Assembly (NCBI GenBank): GCA_013396635.1
Contig: WBMW01005646.1
Coordinates: 872,523 to 936,522 of the forward strand
Source of the DNA: Penelope pileata
Taxonomy: Eukaryota > Chordata > Aves > Galliformes > Cracidae
Direction: 5' to 3'
DNA length: 64,000 nucleotides
Shown here: in pieces, positions 1 to 13,132 of the stretch
How the letters are laid out: each line of letters starts with the position of its first letter
How positions within the stretch are numbered: the stretch's first letter is position 1
The notes under the pieces: generated by a model
What the model was told of the DNA's origin: nothing
What the model saw: the letters and a program-made list of their open reading frames with translations, nothing else
The model's database searches: none
Translations under genes and position numbers: made by a program

Positions 1-1469
1 TGAGCATTCTGGCTTGCTTTTCAACTTTGCTGCTCCTGTCATTTCCAGTGAAATGATATCAATAATCTGAAACTTTCAGTATTTCACTTCCTTTGAAGTT
101 GTGAATAACTAATATTTTGAGAGAAAATGCTTTTAAGGGATTTCTTAAAATAAAAAGTACTAAGACACAACTAGGATTTTGACTTAGCTGGCCTACTTCT
201 GAGATCTGAGGCTTGATTCTTCTTGTTATATGAGCATGAGGAGAGCTAAAATTGATGGTGTTCCAGTGGTAGACACTGAGTGTTCTTTCTGCCAAAGCAT
301 TTTCTGTATTACTTAAAAACAGTATTTAGTACTTGTGAAATAGTTCATTTAAAAGTCAAAAGGTATATTGTAGCCCTTGTAACAGAAGATTTTCAGCCAC
401 AAAATCACAAAACTTCACTACAAATAATAGGTAATAATACAAATTTATTTTGTGTGCATTTTTAAGACAACAATTTTCTACCTACTATGTGAGGTTGGAT
501 GGTTACTTTCAGCACCAGGAATTGGGGTGTTAGATTGAAAAGAAAGTGTTTTTTCAAATACATTTGTTGGTTTGTCACTCCTATTTCTAATTATTATATT
601 CTGAAAAGCATAAATACGGACAAATAATTTTCAACTCAGACCTGATGGAAATATCAAGAAAAGAGAACAAGGAGAAACTGGAAATTTCAGTAGACTATAA
701 GAATATCCAGTCTGAGGCAGGCCAAAACTTTTCTTGCCTGCTTTTTCTGGTTCTGACTGTAGGCAATAACAGACACCCAAGGAAAATGCTGGAGACTCTA
801 GTGATGCATCTTCAGTTATACTTTACCTGCCTTGACAGAGGTGAATCTGAATGAAATTGCTGAGCCAGAAGTTGTCATCCTTGTGTATTGTTATCTGTTA
901 ATGCTTACAGATCTTACCAACATAATACTGCATCAGCTAGCCATATCGTCAGAATGATACTCTGATCTTAGGATTTAAATGAGCAGTTTGAAATCCTGTA
1001 CAGTTGTAGAAGGACTATGGGATACATCTCATGCAAGGAAATGGTCCATGTAATTTGAAGAGAATCAAAGTTTCTGAAATGTGTTTATGTAAGCTTAAAA
1101 ATACACGGTTCTGAATTTTGTTTCTCAGTATTTCATCTGCCTGCCACGTAATGAGATGCCTCATACCTGTTCAGAATAAATGAAAATAAATTAAAAGCAA
1201 TAAAATCAGTACTGATGTATTCTGTGCATTCTCAGTGAATGAAAAGGTAGGCTTTCCTAGTGAATAGATTCAGGCATCTGCACCGCTGAGTACTTAAATA
1301 TAAACCTGTTATCCGTAGTCATTTTTTAATTAATGATCTGCCAAAGCAGATGCAAGGGGAAAGAAAACAGAAGTGGAACTCTTTGGAATGGAATGAATAC
1401 TGGCATACTAACTACATAGTTTTTAAGAGGTCCGTCAGGTGAATAAAATGAACTGCTTTAAAATTGCAT
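1..1469. other. Unique AT-rich DNA, no gene seen
   Basis: I see no exon-like open frame, RNA gene or recognisable repeat here. The short open frames have ordinary AT-rich codon content and no domain I recognise. The stretch is best read as intergenic or deep intronic DNA up to the CR1 fragment. Confidence 0.6.
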
Positions 1470-2218
1470 AGGAACTGATGGACCTGTGGAGAAGTGCATC
1501 AGGAATGTCAGTGCATCACTGAATGGAGACCAGTGACGAGTGGTGTTCCTCAGGGATCAGCACTGGGACCAGTGCTGTTTAACATCTTTGTCGGTGACAT
1601 GGACAGTGGGATCGAATGCACCCTCAGCAAGTTTGCAGATGATGCCAAGCTGTGTGGTGCAGTCGACACGCCAGAGGGAAGGGATGCCATCCAGAGGGAC
1701 CTGGACAGACTTGAGAGGTGGGCCCATGCCAACCTCATGAAGTTCAACAGAGCCAAGTGCAAGGTCCTGCACCTGGGTAGGAGCAATCCCAAGTACACAT
1801 ACAGGCTGGGCGGAGAATGGCTTGAGAGNNNNNNNNNNNNNNNNNNNNNNNNNNNNNNNNNNNNNNNNNNNNNNNNNNNNNNNNNNNNNNNNNNNNNNNN
1901 NNNNNNNNNNNNNNNNNNNNNNNNNNNNNNNNNNNNNNNNNNNNNNNNNNNNNNNNNNNNNNNNNNNNNNNNNNNNNNNNNNNNNNNNNNNNNNNNNNNN
2001 NNNNNNNNNNNNNNNNNNNNNNNNNNNNNNNNNNNNNNNNNNNNNNNNNNNNNNNNNNNNNNNNNNNNNNNNNNNNNNNNNNNNNNNNNNNNNNNNNNNN
2101 NNNNNNNNNNNNNNNNNNNNNNNNNNNNNNNNNNNNNNNNNNNNNGGGTTGGAACAAGATGATCTCTAAGGTCCCTTCCAACTTGAACCATTCTATGATT
2201 CTGTGATTCTATGATTCT
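1470..2218 (+). mobile_element. CR1 LINE fragment, reverse transcriptase part, interrupted by an assembly gap
   Basis: This is a 5'-truncated CR1 non-LTR retrotransposon. From about 1494 to 1828 an open frame reads part of the ORF2 reverse transcriptase. It contains the GVPQGS block, the catalytic FADD box (within the residues SKFADDAKLCG) and the following helix and palm residues (LDRLERWAHANLMKFN, then RLGGEW), all typical of CR1. The frame is uninterrupted up to the N run. After the gap the sequence resumes in the CR1 3' UTR (a 'ggtcccttccaac' block) and ends in copies of an ATTCTATG-type octamer, the hallmark CR1 3' end. The RNase-like C-terminal part of ORF2 must lie in, or be deleted from, the unsequenced bases. 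The local GC content is well above that of the flanks. The upstream boundary is approximate. The fragment is a non-autonomous dead copy. Confidence 0.93.
1829..2145. other. Assembly gap (317 N)
   Basis: A continuous run of N lies inside the CR1 element. Both sides belong to the same CR1 in the same orientation, so the gap most likely reflects repeat collapse or difficulty in sequencing rather than a missing gene. Open frames that cross it have no meaning within the gap. Confidence 0.98.
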
Positions 2219-2499
2219 AGGTAAGTATGAAAATTAGAGGATGCCTGTGTGGGAGGGAAGGGAAAGTGTAATATTCATCTTTATCTATTTACTACAACTT
2301 TTTTCCATTTTTCCTCCCTTGTCATATATTTATGCATGCAGTATTTATAAGACACTACTTGATGCTAGCTAATCTAGTGAAAACTTGTTTCAAGATATAC
2401 CTTGCTCAAAGTGTGTGGTAAATCAGATGGGAAAAATGATAGCCTGGACAGTACTGGAGAGAACGACTGGGAATATTCCTGACATTAAACTACCAGAGA

Positions 2500-2612
2500 G
2501 ATGACTTGGGAGATCTGGATTCACTTCTCAGAGCTGCTGAGAGCTCTGTGATGTTGAGCAAGTCACTCAAGCATATGCTTTTTCCTCAGTCTTTGAAATT
2601 CCTTACCCTGTT
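2500..2612 (-). repeat. Probable MIR-like SINE relic
   Basis: Read on the minus strand, the segment follows the conserved core of the amniote MIR SINE. On the plus strand this appears as a block resembling 'gttgagcaagtcactcaag' followed by 'tttcctcagtctttgaaat', in the order and spacing of the MIR core complement. It is strongly diverged, as expected of an element more than 100 million years old. There is no flanking target duplication that I can see. The call rests on pattern matching by eye. Confidence 0.5.
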
Positions 2613-2665
2613 CTGTACTTCTGAAAATACTTTTCATAAACTGTCAGCACTATTTTTGTCTTTAT

Positions 2666-2925
2666 CATAGAAACACAAAATCACAGAATTACAGGTGTCG
2701 GAAGGGACCTCTGGAGGTCATTGAATCCATCTCCCCTGCCAAAGCAGGTTCCCTAAAGCAGGCCACATAGGTAGGTATCCAGATGGATCTGGAGTATCTC
2801 CAGAGAAGGAGAGTCCACAACCTCCCTGGGCAGCCTGCTCTAGTTCTCCATCAACCGCACCGTGAAGAAGTTCTTATGCATATTTGTGTGGAATTTCCTA
2901 TGTTCCAGTTTATGGCTGTCATCGC
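2666..2925 (-). mobile_element. CR1 LINE 3' end, antisense
   Basis: The element begins with the reverse complement of the CR1 tail ('cacaaaatcacagaatt') and the 3' UTR block 'ggaagggacctctggagg'. It then runs backwards through the last codons of ORF2. The reverse complement holds the C-terminal region that in intact copies reads as a heavily basic tail around an HWNRLPREVV motif. It is 5'-truncated after about 260 bases, which is normal for CR1. There are several substitutions and no intact frame. Confidence 0.92.
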
Positions 2926-5900
2926 AGTCTTCACCTTTGTTTGAATTTTCATTGTAAGAGAGGTGAAGCAGCAAATTCTTAAACAATGGTAAGCTGAACT
3001 TAAACTGTGCCATTGTTTCCTTCCATTAAAACAGTAATTCCTGTACTTCTACTAATTCAGATTCAGTAGTTGAATCTTTGTTCTTTTTACGCTGTTCCTT
3101 GAATGAGCATTGCTACTGGTCATGGGTTGACATTGGAGCTTTATGCATCAATACATATTCTCTTGTCAGATGGGTGAATGCAGTACATTTTATGGAATAG
3201 ATCTGCAGACCTGTAAAGTTCTCCAATCTTGTACTGAACCATCTCAATGTTTTATTAACATCTCCAAGTGAAACTTATATTTGAAACCTTTTAAGAAACG
3301 TTACTGAGACTTGAATTTTTAATGTTAGTTAATATAAACTCAGATGTTGCTTTACTCAAGTATACAGGCATTCTGTAATTGACTCAAACTGCATTTTCAA
3401 GACTACTGTATTACTATTATACTATATTGCCAGAAGCAAAACTTGGAGGCCTTTAAACAAGTGGAGAAATTAGTCTTTGAAAGTTAACAGAAATATTTTG
3501 AATCTCAGGGCTTGTGTGAAGTCAGTGTTAGATTTATGAAAAAGAGTAGGAACTAAGACATGAATTGAAAATCAAAGTGCCTAACATTTAGGTGTCTTGG
3601 TGCCTAACGGGATCCAAAGCTTGACTTAGGGGCTCTCTCCCTAGATGTTGTATGGAGAGAGAGCAGGACTTCTGTTGTTTACAGCAATTGTCTGCTGCAG
3701 GAGAGCTTATCTGACTGACACTCATCAAGAGAAGGTTCTTTTTTTTTGCATGTCTTGGTGTTAAACACTGTTGAAGTGGAGGACCATGCACCTGCATAAG
3801 GGTACACCCTGTAATTTCTTGGAAACATTACAGAATTGCATTGGGATGCTAGGCATTCCTAGATTTCCAGTATCTTGATCTTAAAGGTTTCCATATCTGT
3901 AGGGTTATCCTGAAATCTTCCTCGCTACAAAGCAGGCTAGGAGTTTATTTGTGAAAGTCAGAAGGCTTAGATGTAGGTGCCAAAAATGAAATATCTTGTT
4001 TCAGTTGTAAAATCTGTATCTGTTCTTTCGCTTTGACAAGCGTGTCTTTGAGTACTTAGGATGTGTTTACTGGAGATGGATTTTTATTTGGTATTTTGTC
4101 TTCAATCATACCATAAAAACCTGGGGGCTCATTTAATCTTTAGGCTTAGTTCTGAGTTCCAGAAAGAGGTAATTTCTCCTTAGCTGTTGACACACTTGGC
4201 TTTGGATGAAACCTTATGACTCAGCCTTTTAGATTTGAGTGTCCTTTCAGCAAATTATTATATCAACTTGGAAGACAGACCACTTTCCTTCCTCAGAAAT
4301 TTGTTCACAAATTCTAAAGTCTTCATGTTTATTGGCTTGTACAGTGATATTTATTCTTATGCCAATGCTTATAAATATTGACACAAATACTTATATTGAC
4401 AACCATGCTTTACATAAAAGTAATGCATTTTCATTATTGGCTTTTGCCTGAGATCAGATATGCTTTATGGCATACTGCACTATGTAGAAAGAGCCAATAG
4501 AGTATTTGGTGGGTTTTCACACTAATTCTTTTGAGTAGTATGCCAGTAAAAACAAACAGATCCATGTGGAAAATCAGTAAATCATACTGACGTGGCATAT
4601 GTAACTTAAGTTTTGCCACTCTCTGGAACTTTTGAGCTTAAATTTGCCTCTAAGGTGACATATGTATTTGTACAGAGGTATGAAATGATTGTTACTGAAG
4701 TGTGGGCTGAATTGTTTGAGGCAAACTTTTCATGTGAACTTGACTCTGTGAAATTGTTTCCCTATGATGTGATGATTCTGGTGAAAGGGTTTCACTGCTT
4801 ATGCCTACTGCTCATTTCTGTATGACACCAGCATTTAGTCTGTCACTTGTTAAAACCCTGCATAGAACCGGGATTTTCATGGGAAAATGATCTAATAATT
4901 ACCCACCCATAAATACAAAAGCATCCTGAAGGTGAGAAAGTGTACCTAAGAGTAGGATATCACGTTACTTTTCTCATGTTCTCCTATTTTAATCCAGTGA
5001 AGAAAAAAGAGGAATAAATTGCTGACTATTAGTCTGAAAGTTTGTGAAGAAACGAGAAGTCAGTGATAATGATTCTTTTCACATTCTCTTTCCTCTTCTC
5101 CCAGTAGAATAAAATAAAAAATCATGTCTTCAAAGTCTAATGTTCATGTGAAAAAGTTGAATTAACTGAAGTTAAATCTATTTCTGCTGTGTGGAGGGAA
5201 AAAACTGAGATGGCTTCTCAGCAAATGGTAGTTCTCTAGAGTTTAGTCTCTATCATCTTTTTGTCATGTTACTAAGAATAAAAGAGGAGAGGAAGGCAAC
5301 TCGATACTAATACAACATAAGAAAAACCTTAATATTGTTCATAATAATGGAATAGTTTAAGATGCTTACTTTACTTGTGATTATAGATGTAATTACAGAT
5401 GGCAGGACATAGGTATCTGAATAATGGATTTATGCATATGTGATAACTCAAGGATGATGATGGAAGATGGACATAGTGTTTAGTATCACTCCTAGCGACA
5501 GTGGATTTAGTATTTGGAAAGAGAAGGATTGATCCTGAGCTCAGGTATAAATTAGAGCCCTTGTTAATCTATTCACAAATGTGAATACTGGTCCTCAGCA
5601 ATGGTAATTGCGTAGAAACTTGCCTTGAATTAGTTCACAACAGTGAAGGATGTTGATTTTTTTCCTGTTTTCTGTTTGTTTCTTTTTTTTTTTCTTTTTT
5701 GGTGGGTGTTTGGGAACTGGGAAGAACAGAGCCTGTGCACTGCTTTAAACAACATTCAGTAAGATGCTTTAATAGATGGAGATTCATTAGGCAGATTAAG
5801 AAAGTCTGTGGGAAACAGTGATGTGATTATTTTGCCGGATTTTTTCAACCTTCTATTCTTATATCTCCTGCGATGTATGGGACCTTAGAAAAAAGATCAA

Positions 5901-6599
5901 AAATGCTGGCTTGTTTCATAATTTTGATGCTTTAATTCACGGTGCAATTTCTAGAAGACCTAGTGTCCAGATCTCTGCAATGTGTCCTTTTAGGCAACAT
6001 ATAGCATCCTCTGTTGTCAGGATGCCCAGTGTCACTGAATCTGTATGGACACCTTTATTACTCCCTTTATTACTTGACTCACACTTGTTCTTTTTCTAGC
6101 TTTGCTTTAGCATAGAGAACCGTGTTGTGGAAGCCAGGGGTTTTGTATAGTTCTGCTAAAAAGCACCTTAATTGTAGAGGTAAAGAAACTTCATTTTTTC
6201 CTGGAGTCAATGGGCAAATGTTATCATCCCAGCTGTGTTGCCCTTAGAGGATAACATTTAAAGTTTTAATTGAATAGCTTCAGATGGGAAAGAGGAGAAG
6301 GAATTTCATAAAAAACAGAGTAGACGTGTGAAACAAAAGGCATTTCAACGTAAGACTGAGCATCACGCGAGGATAATGAAAACCACAAAATGTCATACTG
6401 TGACCATTTACACCTTTTAGTTGAAGCCATATTAGAAATCTCTGACATTCCACTGGGGTGTGTAAGATTAATAAAAAAAAGTCTTGTCTGATTCTATTTC
6501 TAATTTACAAGGATTAGTCTCAAGGACTTGCAAAACGTGCAAAAATGTGCAGTATAATTTTACATTTGGAGAGAAAAAATCAAAGTATTTAAAAAGTAA
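2926..6599. other. Unique DNA, no gene seen
   Basis: About 3.7 kb without a recognisable gene. It holds a T-rich run near 5680-5700 and scattered short open frames with no domain I recognise. The segment near 4175-4230 has a faint resemblance to the MIR core, too weak to call. Confidence 0.55.
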
Positions 6600-6955
6600 G
6601 GATCACAGAATTGTAAGGGTGGGAAGGGACCTCTGGAGATTACCTAGTCCGACTCCTCTGCTAAAGCAGGTTCCCAACAGTTTCCTAGACAGGAAAGTGT
6701 CCAGGCAGGTTTTGAATATCTCCAGAGAAGGAGACTCCACAACCTCCCTGAACAGCTTGTTCCAGTGCTCTGTCACCCTCAAAGTAAAGAAGTTCATATG
6801 GAACCTCCTGTGTTCTAGATTGGTGCCATTGCCCCTTGTTCTGTCACAGGGAACCATTGAAAGGAGCCTGGCCCCATCCACTTGACTCATGCCTGTTAGA
6901 TATGTATAAGCATTGATAAGATCCCCTCTCAGTCTTCTCCAGGCTTAACAGTCTG
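6600..6955 (-). mobile_element. CR1 LINE 3' end, antisense
   Basis: This CR1 copy lies in reverse orientation. It starts with the complement of the tail ('gatcacagaattgtaaggg') and the 'gaagggacctctgg' 3' UTR block, then passes through ORF2 codons. On the minus strand the reading includes residues such as VTEHWNKLFREVVESPSLE, the conserved CR1 ORF2 C-terminus. It extends about 350 bases to 'cccctctcagtcttctccagg', which complements the FSLEK-type block. The frame runs from about 6890 to 6603 on the minus strand but is only a fragment. No target duplication is visible. Confidence 0.93.
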
Positions 6956-8369
6956 TTAAGATTCTTTAAAGGAAGGAGAAGGAATACTAGAAAAAATGCT
7001 CATTTGAATCTGCTGTTAAGAAATACGACAATCAGTTCTTAGAGCAATATAAGTGGGATTGACTTTCCTTTATCCCCAAGAGAGCTTTGCTGTGATCCAC
7101 AATTCTTGTGTATTCCCTGTTTACATTTCGCTGCCTCCAAGTATTAAATAGAGCTTAATAGAGCTTGTGGCATGCAGAATGAATAATTACTTGAGCATCT
7201 GACTCTGTTCTAGTCTGGAAAGATTGAGTACCTATTGATATGGGTGCACCCACCTGTCTGTTTTGAGTATTGATTACCCTTTGGCAGCTACCAGCTGATG
7301 CAAGCGCTACTGGAATTGTGCAGTCATGTGGTGAAATTATGCAAGATCTGAACTAAAATCTTACCTTTCAAAGAGACTTGGAATGTCCTTCATTTGGGTA
7401 ATACATAGGTGTACACTATTTCCCAAATCAATCTTCTCCATTTGTCATACCAAGACAGTCTCTGCTACACTGCTCCCGTACTTGAGATTTCTCTTCTTTA
7501 TTAATGATGGATTTTATGTTTTGTCATGAGCCTTTCCATCCATCTAGGGATGGTACCAAATTGAACAAAATGAGCACCATCAATTGATTTTTCATCATTT
7601 TTAGGAAAAAAAATTTTTTTCTCTCTCTACTTTTTATGAAATATAGCCCTATCAAGCTTAAAAGAAAAAAAAACGCCATTACGTTGAAAAAGGACATATT
7701 TTTATTTCTTTTTCATGCATCTTTACTGCCATAGAATTGCTCATGTCAAGTTGTTATTGTAGGTGTCTGCATTACCAGCAGACTGCGTGAACCAATGTGT
7801 TATGATTAGTTTATAAAGAACAATTTCATTGTTCTAATGTTAACAATATTCAATGTAAAAAATATTCAAGGTGCAACAAGATTTTTACTGCTAGGTTTTC
7901 TCATTCACTCATGATTTTTTTGTCATAGGAAATGGCTATAGGAAAAGAGGAAAACTTCATGTTGTCTAAGACATACCTGTTTTGAATTAAAATAGGCTTT
8001 ATTTTTTCCCTACAATATTAGGGGCTGTCTTTTTGTTCAACAAGGAACTGACACAATTCTCCAGATAGTTACTGAATGTGCTGTGTATGCTTCCAAAACA
8101 TTACCAGACACTGCAAGTAGGAAGGCAGGAGGCAAAAGTTTTGCAAATCCTCTTTCAATTAAGTCAAAGAAAAATGGAGCAGTGTTTATCCCTTTGTAAG
8201 CTGGGAAGAAGCATTCCACAGAATAAATGGATCATCAATAATGTATGTCATCCATCTTTTCTGGGTCTATTGGAGAGGACTGACACTTGTTTTGGACAGC
8301 AGTTGCATGATAAATATGGTGTATAAGCCTTCTGTGGAGTATATGCCAGTGATTGTATTCTACGTTCTC
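6956..8369. other. Unique AT-rich DNA, no gene seen
   Basis: I see no supported gene. The stretch carries several A- and T-homopolymer runs around 7610-7675 and otherwise ordinary non-coding sequence. Confidence 0.55.
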
Positions 8370-8560
8370 GAGGGCAGGACTAACATCCAGAGGGAGCTAG
8401 ACAGTCTGGGCTATCAGGATTCTTATGAAATTAATCAAGGACAAATGTAAAGTCGTCTGTCTGGGAAGACATAATTCCTCGCAACAACACAGGCTGGGAA
8501 CTGACTGGCTGAAGAGTAGCTAAAAATGCGTACTGAGCTTTGACCAGCCTGGTCTAATCT
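8370..8560 (+). mobile_element. Decayed CR1 LINE fragment
   Basis: The stretch parallels the reverse transcriptase region just after the FADD box in CR1. It has 'aacatccagagggagctaga' (I-Q-R-E-L-D), then 'aatcaaggacaaatgtaaa' followed by a leucine- and glycine-rich block and 'aggctgggaactgactggct', the decayed counterpart of the RLGGEW region. Stops and frameshifts are frequent, so this is an old copy. Both ends are approximate. Confidence 0.75.
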
Positions 8561-9263
8561 TACAGCTGACCCTGTTCTGAGCAGGAGGTGGACTTGAGAC
8601 CTCTAGAGAGCCATTCCAAGCAGAATTATGGCTATTATGCTATTTTAGATATCAGTAAGTTCCTGGATGCTAATGTAAAATATCTTTTGTTTTCATTTTT
8701 ATTGTTAATTCTTTATTCTGTTAGGCAAAATGTATTTCCGTAGGCAATATTATTATTAAAGTTATGTCAAGTATCTAGCACTTACTAAAGATAAGCAATG
8801 ACCAAAATCTCAATGCTGAGGACCTTACACACTTAGAATAAATTCAAGAAGATTTCTATATTTTTATCTGCAAGAAGAATAAAAGAAATTGTTAAAACTT
8901 TCTACCTTTCATTGCTGTTTTAAGAACTAGATATGCTTCAATTTTCTTGAAGACCTGAAGCTGAAGTTTTGTTGCCTGTTTTATAGAAGCCTTTACCAGC
9001 CTTTATGGATACATTTCATACTGTGAAAAATAGAAGCAAAAAAAGCATGACTTGCATGAAGTCATTTAAAATGAGTAGAATAAAACAGAAGATTAGTCTC
9101 TTCTGTAACTCAACATTTATGCACAGAAGGACAATTGTTTTCCGCTGATTACCCTTTGATGCTGCCTTTTCTCTTTACAACACTTATCCTTTGTTCTCAT
9201 TTGCTGTCATTTCATATTTTGATACAGAATACAGAGGAAAGGAATGGCCTGAGGCCCGGATTG

Positions 9264-9297
9264 TACATATATATATGTATATATCTGTATATCTATA
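9264..9297. repeat. TA/TG microsatellite
   Basis: An imperfect alternation of TA and TG dinucleotides. It accounts for the YIYICIYLYIY stretch in the overlapping open frame, which is therefore an artefact of the repeat. Confidence 0.85.
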
Positions 9298-11260
9298 GTG
9301 AGTATGGTTCAAAAAGTCTTACCAGTAGTCCAAAGGCAGTGATCTCTCATAGGCAGAACATGTAAAGGCTCTTTTATGAAAAAAAGCTTTTTGCTTTAGT
9401 AGTATGAATTCAAAGAAATTTGAGGTATGAATTTATTTAAAAAATGATGTAGAAAGCTATATGCAAATGACCGAAAATTGTTCCTAAAAGAAATCACATT
9501 TTAAAACCAGTTCTAATATGTTCTCCTGAAGTCCCATACCTTCACTCTTGTGATGAGTGTGACTTCATTGTGAGAATCTGTGAATGGCTATGAAACATCC
9601 TTTTGACATAAGTTCTGCTAATGAAGCAGTCATTGGAACACTGCCTGAATTTCAGACAATCTGTTCGAAGATTGTCTGGTCTCATTTATGCTTTCTGCAT
9701 GGGATTCTTCTTAAAAAAACAAACAAAATAAATAAAAACAATGTTTAGTGTTTTTCTGGTACTATGTGAATTATCTTTAATAGATGAACATCTCTCAACT
9801 CCCTGATTTAACTGATTCTACTTTCAGGGAAAGTTCTTTTAAGAAAGCTGGAATAAATGATGAAACTTCTCCTTTTGGTTCTTCTGCCAGAATATCTCTC
9901 AGTGCTTTTTAGGTCATGTATATATGTACATTGAGAGTTTTACCTAACTGAGTCAGCAGTAGTCTTTCATTGACTTACCTGTTTATTTTTGGAGAAGACT
10001 TTTATATTTAAGAGTCTCTCCTTACCAACCGGACCTTCAAACTTTGAAAGTTAAGTTTCTCTAACATACTAAATATTCCTAGTGACAAAGAATCCTATGT
10101 TGTAGCTATTTCAGGAGATTTGATTTTAGTATCTCAGAAGAAGAACTTAGAATGTGATTGCTTACATTAATTATTAAGCTTTCAAAAATATTTCCTCTAT
10201 CTTTTATTATTTCTATAGTACAAGAGAAAGTACTGTAAAGACCTTTGATTTAATAAAGGAACTTTCTACTAATCTCTGCTAACTATGGAGTAAACAAGTG
10301 TTGATTGAGATACTTTCTTGTTTCTTTTGATTCCTGATAACGCTCTTATTTGATTAAAATCTTTTATTGGCTTTTCTTAAATTGAAATCCTGTTTTTAAT
10401 GAAAGGTTGATCTAATAAGGTTAGAGGTCTGGAAGGATCTAGTCCTCTGGATAAGTCTAGTTGTCTGCTAGATTAGGCCATGTGTAATAAGTGTCTGGCT
10501 ACAATGAATCTATGAAATAGCTATTCTACATGGCATTTTGACTTGGATCATCACCCTGGCCCAAGTCACAGCTATCATATATATCAGGAAGAAAATAGAA
10601 AGACATCATATTAAATATTTCAGATTCCTGGAAGCTATTTTTGTATAAAACTCCGAGATAAACCCAGGAAGCAAGCCATGCATTATTTTACAGTATCTAA
10701 TAATGTTACGTAAGTGAAATATTTCTGCTGGGTACTGAGTGGTGTTATTTCAAAATCATACATGTAAACAGAAAATCTCAACTGTGTTTTCAAGAATTTA
10801 AAGTTTCTGGGGAAACTAGTAAGCAGCCATCCATGCATTGGTGGAAAGTGTGAAACACTAAGTAAAATGATCTCAACTCGGAGACAAAATATGCATTAAG
10901 AAATGAAAATCCCTTTTTGTTCCTCTTGCGCTATCAAAGGAAGCTTGAGATATGGGATCAATTCAGTGTATTATTTATAGTGCTAACTATTATTGATTGA
11001 AGTCTTTCAGTTTTCCCTGTTTATACAGTATCACAACATTGAAAATATTCTACAGCAGACTTGATTTTTATCTGTTGAGCAAGTACATTGCTCTCAGTTC
11101 TATGCTGGAAGCAGTTTCAGAACCTTGCTTTACCTTGGAACAAAGTGGTTTGGGCTTCCTAATATATTATTATTAGAAAATGATTAGCATGTTGCAGTGG
11201 TGTTTAGGTAGGAAGGGCTTTGTGTGCTAGCTGCATTGATGAAAACTTGTTCTTCTGTGA

Positions 11261-11287
11261 TAATAATTTTTAATAATAATAATAATT
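11261..11287. repeat. TAA microsatellite
   Basis: About eight TAA units, interrupted once by a T run. It is a simple repeat with no other content. Confidence 0.85.
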
Positions 11288-13070
11288 TGTGATAATGCTT
11301 TCCAAAATCTGAGATTTTGGTTAATACTTTTGACTTTTTTTGCATAGTTCCAGCCTGCACACAACATTTATGCTATTTCTTTCTTTTCACTTTGCCAAAC
11401 TTCATGTTCCTTTACTTACTTTTATTTTAATTGGGCCTCAGCTGCTCCTTCATGCTGTCAGTTTTGAAATGTTTCCCCATCTTTCTTTGATGCTGCTCTT
11501 TACAGAAATTTTCAGCCTTACCACCTGAGCCTGGCTGAACAAGAAGTAATTCATCTTCCCATGTAAGCGCTTTTATGGGTATGATTTCTGGGATCTTCAG
11601 TCATATTATGAAAGGGAAAATTACACCTTGGTTCTCCATTTTATATTTAATAATACATTTTCTTCTTGTTGTGAAAGTAACATTTCAATTACTTTAGACT
11701 TTAGATGAAATAACACTTACTAAATAATAGTACTCCTAATAAATAATACACTAAGATCCTCCATATGTACTTGGCCTTTACCAAAAGATTTCAAAACAAA
11801 AGCTATTTTTACGAAATGAATTGGGGAGTGTTGCATATTCTCATCCTTGTCATTATTAATACAAGGTTGTATTTTTTACAGATCACTAGTTCATCACAGC
11901 CCTACACTGATTAATAATCAACATTCATCATCATTTGAAGATATTGTGGGTTTTATGAACTCACTATGGTTAATGGAGTTAGTCCATATTTTTGTCTTTA
12001 CTTCAGATGCAGTAATAACCTACATAACCCTGTTGTTTAGCTAATATTTGTCAGGACTCAAGATTTGGAAGAATCAGTGTTTGGATTTGTTCCCGTAGAG
12101 AATCCTCTGAATCAAAGGAAAAAATTATCATATTTGGTATCTTTGATAATAAATCTTATTGACCATGTCAGGCTGTGAATAAACACAGAGAGACAGAGAG
12201 AGAATTATCCTTTTTTTTGTTTTTTGTTTGTACTTGAGAGGATGGTCCTTTAGGTCAAACTGAGATGTGTAAATGGTGTTGTTGTAGATGGCTGAACTAC
12301 TACCATTTCTTTTCAACTCTTGCTATCTATGTAAAGAATCCAGGGTTGTCAGTGCAGCACATTCCGTAAGCAATGCAAGTGATATGTGCAATTAACACAT
12401 CACTGTAAATATCATACAAGGAATAACGATGCTCTTTTCTCAGCCAGTGCACATGGTGAACTACACAAATGGTTTGATTACAAGTACTGTAATAAGTACA
12501 AAAATGTTCAGTAGTTCTATAGTACTGTCTATGAAAAGCTAAAACATTCTAAAATTCTAATGAAACACTTTATACAAAACACTGAAAAGTATTTTTTTTT
12601 TAAATGTATTTAGGTACCTGAAACCACGGTTTTGCAAGTGGGCACAGATCAGGCAGAGGAACTCAATTGTGCTGTTACCAAAATGATTTCTAAACAGGAG
12701 ATGTCTGGTTCTACAATTCCTTTAGTTCCAAAGCAGGGTTTCCAAAGGTTCTGTAGGAGAATTGGTCAGGTGCCAGAAGATACAGCTCTGTGACACACTG
12801 CCTTTGAGAGAGGTCAGCCCATGAGTCTCCTTCCCCACTGGTTGTGGTCCCAGCACATCCCCACACGGAGCTGCATGACCACTGTCTGGGGAACACCTTG
12901 TTGTGGGGACAGTGAGCAAGCAGCTGGATGTGGGAGCTTCCTTAGTTAGCCCTGCCACTGTGGAAAATGCTGTGTAGAATTACTGCCTCCAGATGAGACT
13001 AAGAAGGAAGAGGAGGAGTCTGAGGTGAGCCACTTCAGATAAGTTCTTCCTTAATACTGTCACCAGTAGT

Positions 13071-13096
13071 AAAAAAAAAAAAAAATAAAAAAAAAA
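13071..13096. repeat. Poly-A tract
   Basis: An A homopolymer with one T interruption. No polyadenylation signal stands within about 30 bases upstream, so a retroposed mRNA tail is possible but unsupported. Confidence 0.85.
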
Positions 13097-13132
13097 TCCT
13101 ATCATGTTCCAAGACTGAAGCGTTTGTGTTGA

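Larger units (their letters stand above)
8561..12600. other. Unique AT-rich DNA with small microsatellites
   Basis: No gene is supported. The stretch includes a TA/TG microsatellite at 9264-9297, a TAA repeat at 11261-11287, a GA-rich stretch near 12185-12202 and several homopolymers. The longest open frames (60-76 codons) have no domain I recognise. Confidence 0.55.

Noticed and set aside
1550..2191. Long open frames crossing the N run, on both strands
   Set aside because: Most of their length is undetermined bases; only the plus-strand CR1 frame before the gap is meaningful.
4175..4230. Faint resemblance to the MIR core
   Set aside because: Only short words agree, and spacing is poor compared with the two relics that I list.
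10425..10460. Words resembling a CR1 3' UTR
   Set aside because: Too short, and the order of blocks does not continue on either side.
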